Origin: Candidatus Solibacter sp.
GTDB taxonomy: Bacteria > Acidobacteriota > Terriglobia > Bryobacterales > Bryobacteraceae
DNA length: 7,941 bases
Direction of reading: 5' to 3'
Assembly (NCBI GenBank): GCA_017883345.1
Contig: JADGNT010000204.1
Location: 1 to 7,941 of the forward strand
Part shown: one piece after another, positions 6,149-7,941 of the stretch
How positions within the stretch are numbered: the stretch's first letter is position 1
Layout: each line of letters opens with the position of its first letter
Notes under the pieces: generated by a model
Database searches by the model: none
Seen by the model: only the letters and a program-made list of their open reading frames with translations
What the model was told of the DNA's origin: nothing
Translations under genes and position numbers: made by a program

Positions 6149-7171
6149 ATGCTTGACGAATCCATCCAGGAACTGGCGTCCCGTTCCCTCGCGCGCATCG
6201 CTTCCGCCGCGTCCCCCGAGGCTCTCGAAGCGGTCCGCGTGGACGCCGTGGGCCGCAAAGGCGCGCTCGCCGAAATCAGCCAGGGCATGGGCAAACTCTC
6301 GCCCGAAGAGCGCAAACGCATCGGGCAAGTGCTCAACGCCGCCAAGCAGCAGCTCGAAGCCGCACTCGAGGCCAGGAAGGCGCAGTTCGACGACGCCGCC
6401 CTGCGCGCGCGCCTCGACGCCGAGTGGGTGGATCTCACCTTGCCCGCGCCCGGCCCGCGCCGCGGCCACCTGCACCCCATCACGCGCATCCAGCGGGAAC
6501 TCGAGGACCTCTTCGTCTCGCTCGGTTTCACCGTGCTGGACGGCCCCGAAGTCGAAACCGAATACTACAACTTCGACGCCCTGAACATCCCGCCCGACCA
6601 CCCGGCGCGCGACATGCAGGACACCTTCTGGCTGGATGGCGGCAATCTGCTCCGTACCCACACCTCGCCGGTGCAGGTGCGCGGCATGGAGCGCCTGGGC
6701 CCGCCCCTGCGCATGATCGCCCCCGGCCGCGTTTTCCGCAACGAAAGCGTGGATGCCAGCCACGAGCACACCTTTTACCAGCTCGAAGGCATGATGATCG
6801 ATCGCGACGTTTCGGTGGCGCACCTGCTCTACTTCATGAAGACGCTGCTCACCGCGATCTTCCAGCGCGACGTTATGGTGCGCCTTCGTCCGGGCTACTT
6901 TCCCTTCGTCGAGCCGGGTTTCGAACTCGATATCCAGTGCCTGATTTGCGGCGGCCCCGGGTGCGCCGTCTGCAAGCACAGCGGGTGGGTGGAACTGCTG
7001 CCCTGCGGCCTGGTCAACCCCAACGTCCTGCGCACCAGCGGCATCGATCCCGGCGAGTGGGGCGGTTTCGCTTTCGGTCTCGGCCTCACGCGCCTCGTCA
7101 TGATGAGGTATGGCATCGACGATATCCGCCACCTGCAAGGCGGCGATCTCCGCTTCCTGGAGCAGTTCTAA
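6149..7171 (+). CDS. pheS: Phenylalanine--tRNA ligase alpha subunit
   Basis: Catalytic subunit of the cytoplasmic (alpha-beta)2 phenylalanyl-tRNA synthetase, which activates phenylalanine with ATP and charges tRNA-Phe. The ATG at 6149 gives 340 residues, the usual bacterial length; the frame extends further upstream but only antisense to the DinB gene. Residues 1-90 form the N-terminal coiled-coil arm that contacts tRNA. The class II synthetase core follows: motif 1 around 109-136 (HPITRIQREL onward to DGPEVE), motif 2 FRNESVDASHEHTFYQLEG (196-214) and motif 3 GFAFGLGLTRLVMMRYG (306-322). A THTSPVQ segment (170-176) and the C-terminal DLRFLEQF are typical. Four cysteines (264, 267, 272, 275) form a CxxC-x4-CxxC knuckle seen in many bacterial PheS proteins. 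It is followed two bases later by pheT. Nothing appears truncated or displaced. Confidence 0.98.
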   Translation: MLDESIQELASRSLARIASAASPEALEAVRVDAVGRKGALAEISQGMGKLSPEERKRIGQVLNAAKQQLEAALEARKAQFDDAALRARLDAEWVDLTLPAPGPRRGHLHPITRIQRELEDLFVSLGFTVLDGPEVETEYYNFDALNIPPDHPARDMQDTFWLDGGNLLRTHTSPVQVRGMERLGPPLRMIAPGRVFRNESVDASHEHTFYQLEGMMIDRDVSVAHLLYFMKTLLTAIFQRDVMVRLRPGYFPFVEPGFELDIQCLICGGPGCAVCKHSGWVELLPCGLVNPNVLRTSGIDPGEWGGFAFGLGLTRLVMMRYGIDDIRHLQGGDLRFLEQF

Positions 7172-7173
7172 CC

Positions 7174-7941
7174 GTGAAATTCTCTTACAACTGGATCCGC
7201 GAATTCGTCCCCGGCCTCACCGAGGCCGCCGGGCCGCTCGAACGGCTCATCACCATGAAGACCGCCGAGTGCGAGGGAATTGAGGAAACCGGCGCACTGC
7301 TGGCCGAGGCCTGCGTGGCGCGGGTCGAATCGGTCGAGCCGATTCCCGGCTGCCACAACGTGAAGGCCGTCGTCGATGCCGGCCCGCTCGGCAGGAAGAC
7401 CGTGGTCTGCGGCGCGCCCAACTGCCGTCCCGGCCTGCTGACGGCCTACGTCCCCCTCGAGAAGAAAGTGGTCCACGGCGTGGAGAGCGACGGCATGCTG
7501 GCCTCTGGCGCCGAGCTCGGCATCAACCGCGATCACGCCGGCATTGTCGAACTCGGCACGCTCGACGGCTGCGCGCCCGATTCCATCATTGAGATCGATA
7601 ACAAGAGCATCACGCACCGCCCCGACCTGTGGGGCCACCACGGCTTGGCGCGCGAGGTCGCTGCCATCCTCGGGTTGGAACTCATCGACCCCGCCAGTCT
7701 CGATCTTCTGCCGCAAGGTCCCGCCGCTGTCACGATAAGAATCGAAGATCTCGATCTCTGCCCGCGGTATAGCGCGCTGGTTTTCGAAAACGTCACCGTG
7801 CAGCCCTCGCCGTTATGGCTGCAATACCGGCTCACCGCCATCGGCATCAACCCGATCAACAACATCGTCGACATGACGAACTTCGTGATGGCCGAACTGG
7901 CGCAGCCCATGCACGCCTTCGACGCGGACCTGCTGCACGGG
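7174..7941 (+). CDS. pheT: Phenylalanine--tRNA ligase beta subunit (3' partial)
   Basis: Structural, tRNA-binding and editing subunit that pairs with PheS. The first 256 residues are present and the frame is open at the right edge; full-length PheT is typically 650-800 residues. It starts with GTG two bases after the pheS stop, with GGAG (7159-7162) eleven bases upstream as a possible ribosome site. The start MKFSYNWIREFV is the standard PheT N-terminus. Residues about 41-150 are the EMAP/OB-fold tRNA-binding domain, including VVCGAPNCRPG (77-87) and SDGMLASGAELG (105-116). NKSITHRPD (143-151) with GLAREVAAILG is the family's next conserved block. The B3/B4 editing domain begins near 200 and shows INPINNIVDMTNFVMAELAQ and PMHAFD; the editing pocket and later domains lie outside the window. 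Co-transcription with pheS is nearly certain. Confidence 0.97.
   Translation, partial: MKFSYNWIREFVPGLTEAAGPLERLITMKTAECEGIEETGALLAEACVARVESVEPIPGCHNVKAVVDAGPLGRKTVVCGAPNCRPGLLTAYVPLEKKVVHGVESDGMLASGAELGINRDHAGIVELGTLDGCAPDSIIEIDNKSITHRPDLWGHHGLAREVAAILGLELIDPASLDLLPQGPAAVTIRIEDLDLCPRYSALVFENVTVQPSPLWLQYRLTAIGINPINNIVDMTNFVMAELAQPMHAFDADLLHG

Noticed and set aside
6089..7138. 350-codon N-terminal extension of the DinB frame on the minus strand
   Set aside because: It lies entirely antisense to pheS and the divergent promoter region, while DinB similarity begins exactly at the ATG at 6088.
7168..7910. Minus-strand open frames opposite pheT
   Set aside because: They are shadows of the pheT coding sequence, which is open across the whole stretch and matches the family from its first residues.

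Overview
This window is a GC-rich bacterial chromosome segment. It holds six confidently identified protein genes, one decayed transposase and one structured intergenic repeat. Gene content, the ISL3-type transposase remnant, the DinB/DUF1572 gene and the palindromic repeat style resemble soil Acidobacteria of the Solibacter/Bryobacter kind. That placement is an inference; no marker was compared.

Layout, left to right. Positions 1-2422 (+) carry a two-component system: a membrane histidine kinase whose 5' end lies outside the window, overlapping by 4 bases an OmpR/PhoB-type response regulator. Positions 2423-2514 separate these from a convergent gene pair and hold a 60-base repeat (2431-2490) that can fold into a cloverleaf of one closing stem and three hairpins. 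Positions 2515-5318 (-) are a two-gene operon read right to left: a secreted M20-family amidohydrolase, then a XylE-like sugar-porter MFS transporter, again joined by a 4-base ATGA overlap. Positions 5319-5563 contain the 3' end of an ISL3-family transposase (+), the only part of that element left. It overlaps the 3' end of a DinB-superfamily gene (5516-6088, -). Divergent from DinB across a 60-base gap is pheS (6149-7171, +), followed after 2 bases by pheT, which runs off the right edge.

How the genes work together. The kinase and regulator form one signalling unit whose input and targets are not visible. The amidohydrolase and transporter probably form one catabolic unit: hydrolysis of an amide-linked substrate outside the cytoplasm, then uptake of a product. 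PheS and PheT form phenylalanyl-tRNA synthetase, a housekeeping enzyme.

No new defence system, CRISPR array, RNA gene or complete mobile element is visible. The points most worth a second look are the cloverleaf repeat, the DinB C-terminus that runs antisense into transposase sequence, the pairing of an M20 hydrolase with a sugar-type transporter, and the compact DinB/pheS promoter region, where one or both transcripts may have almost no leader.
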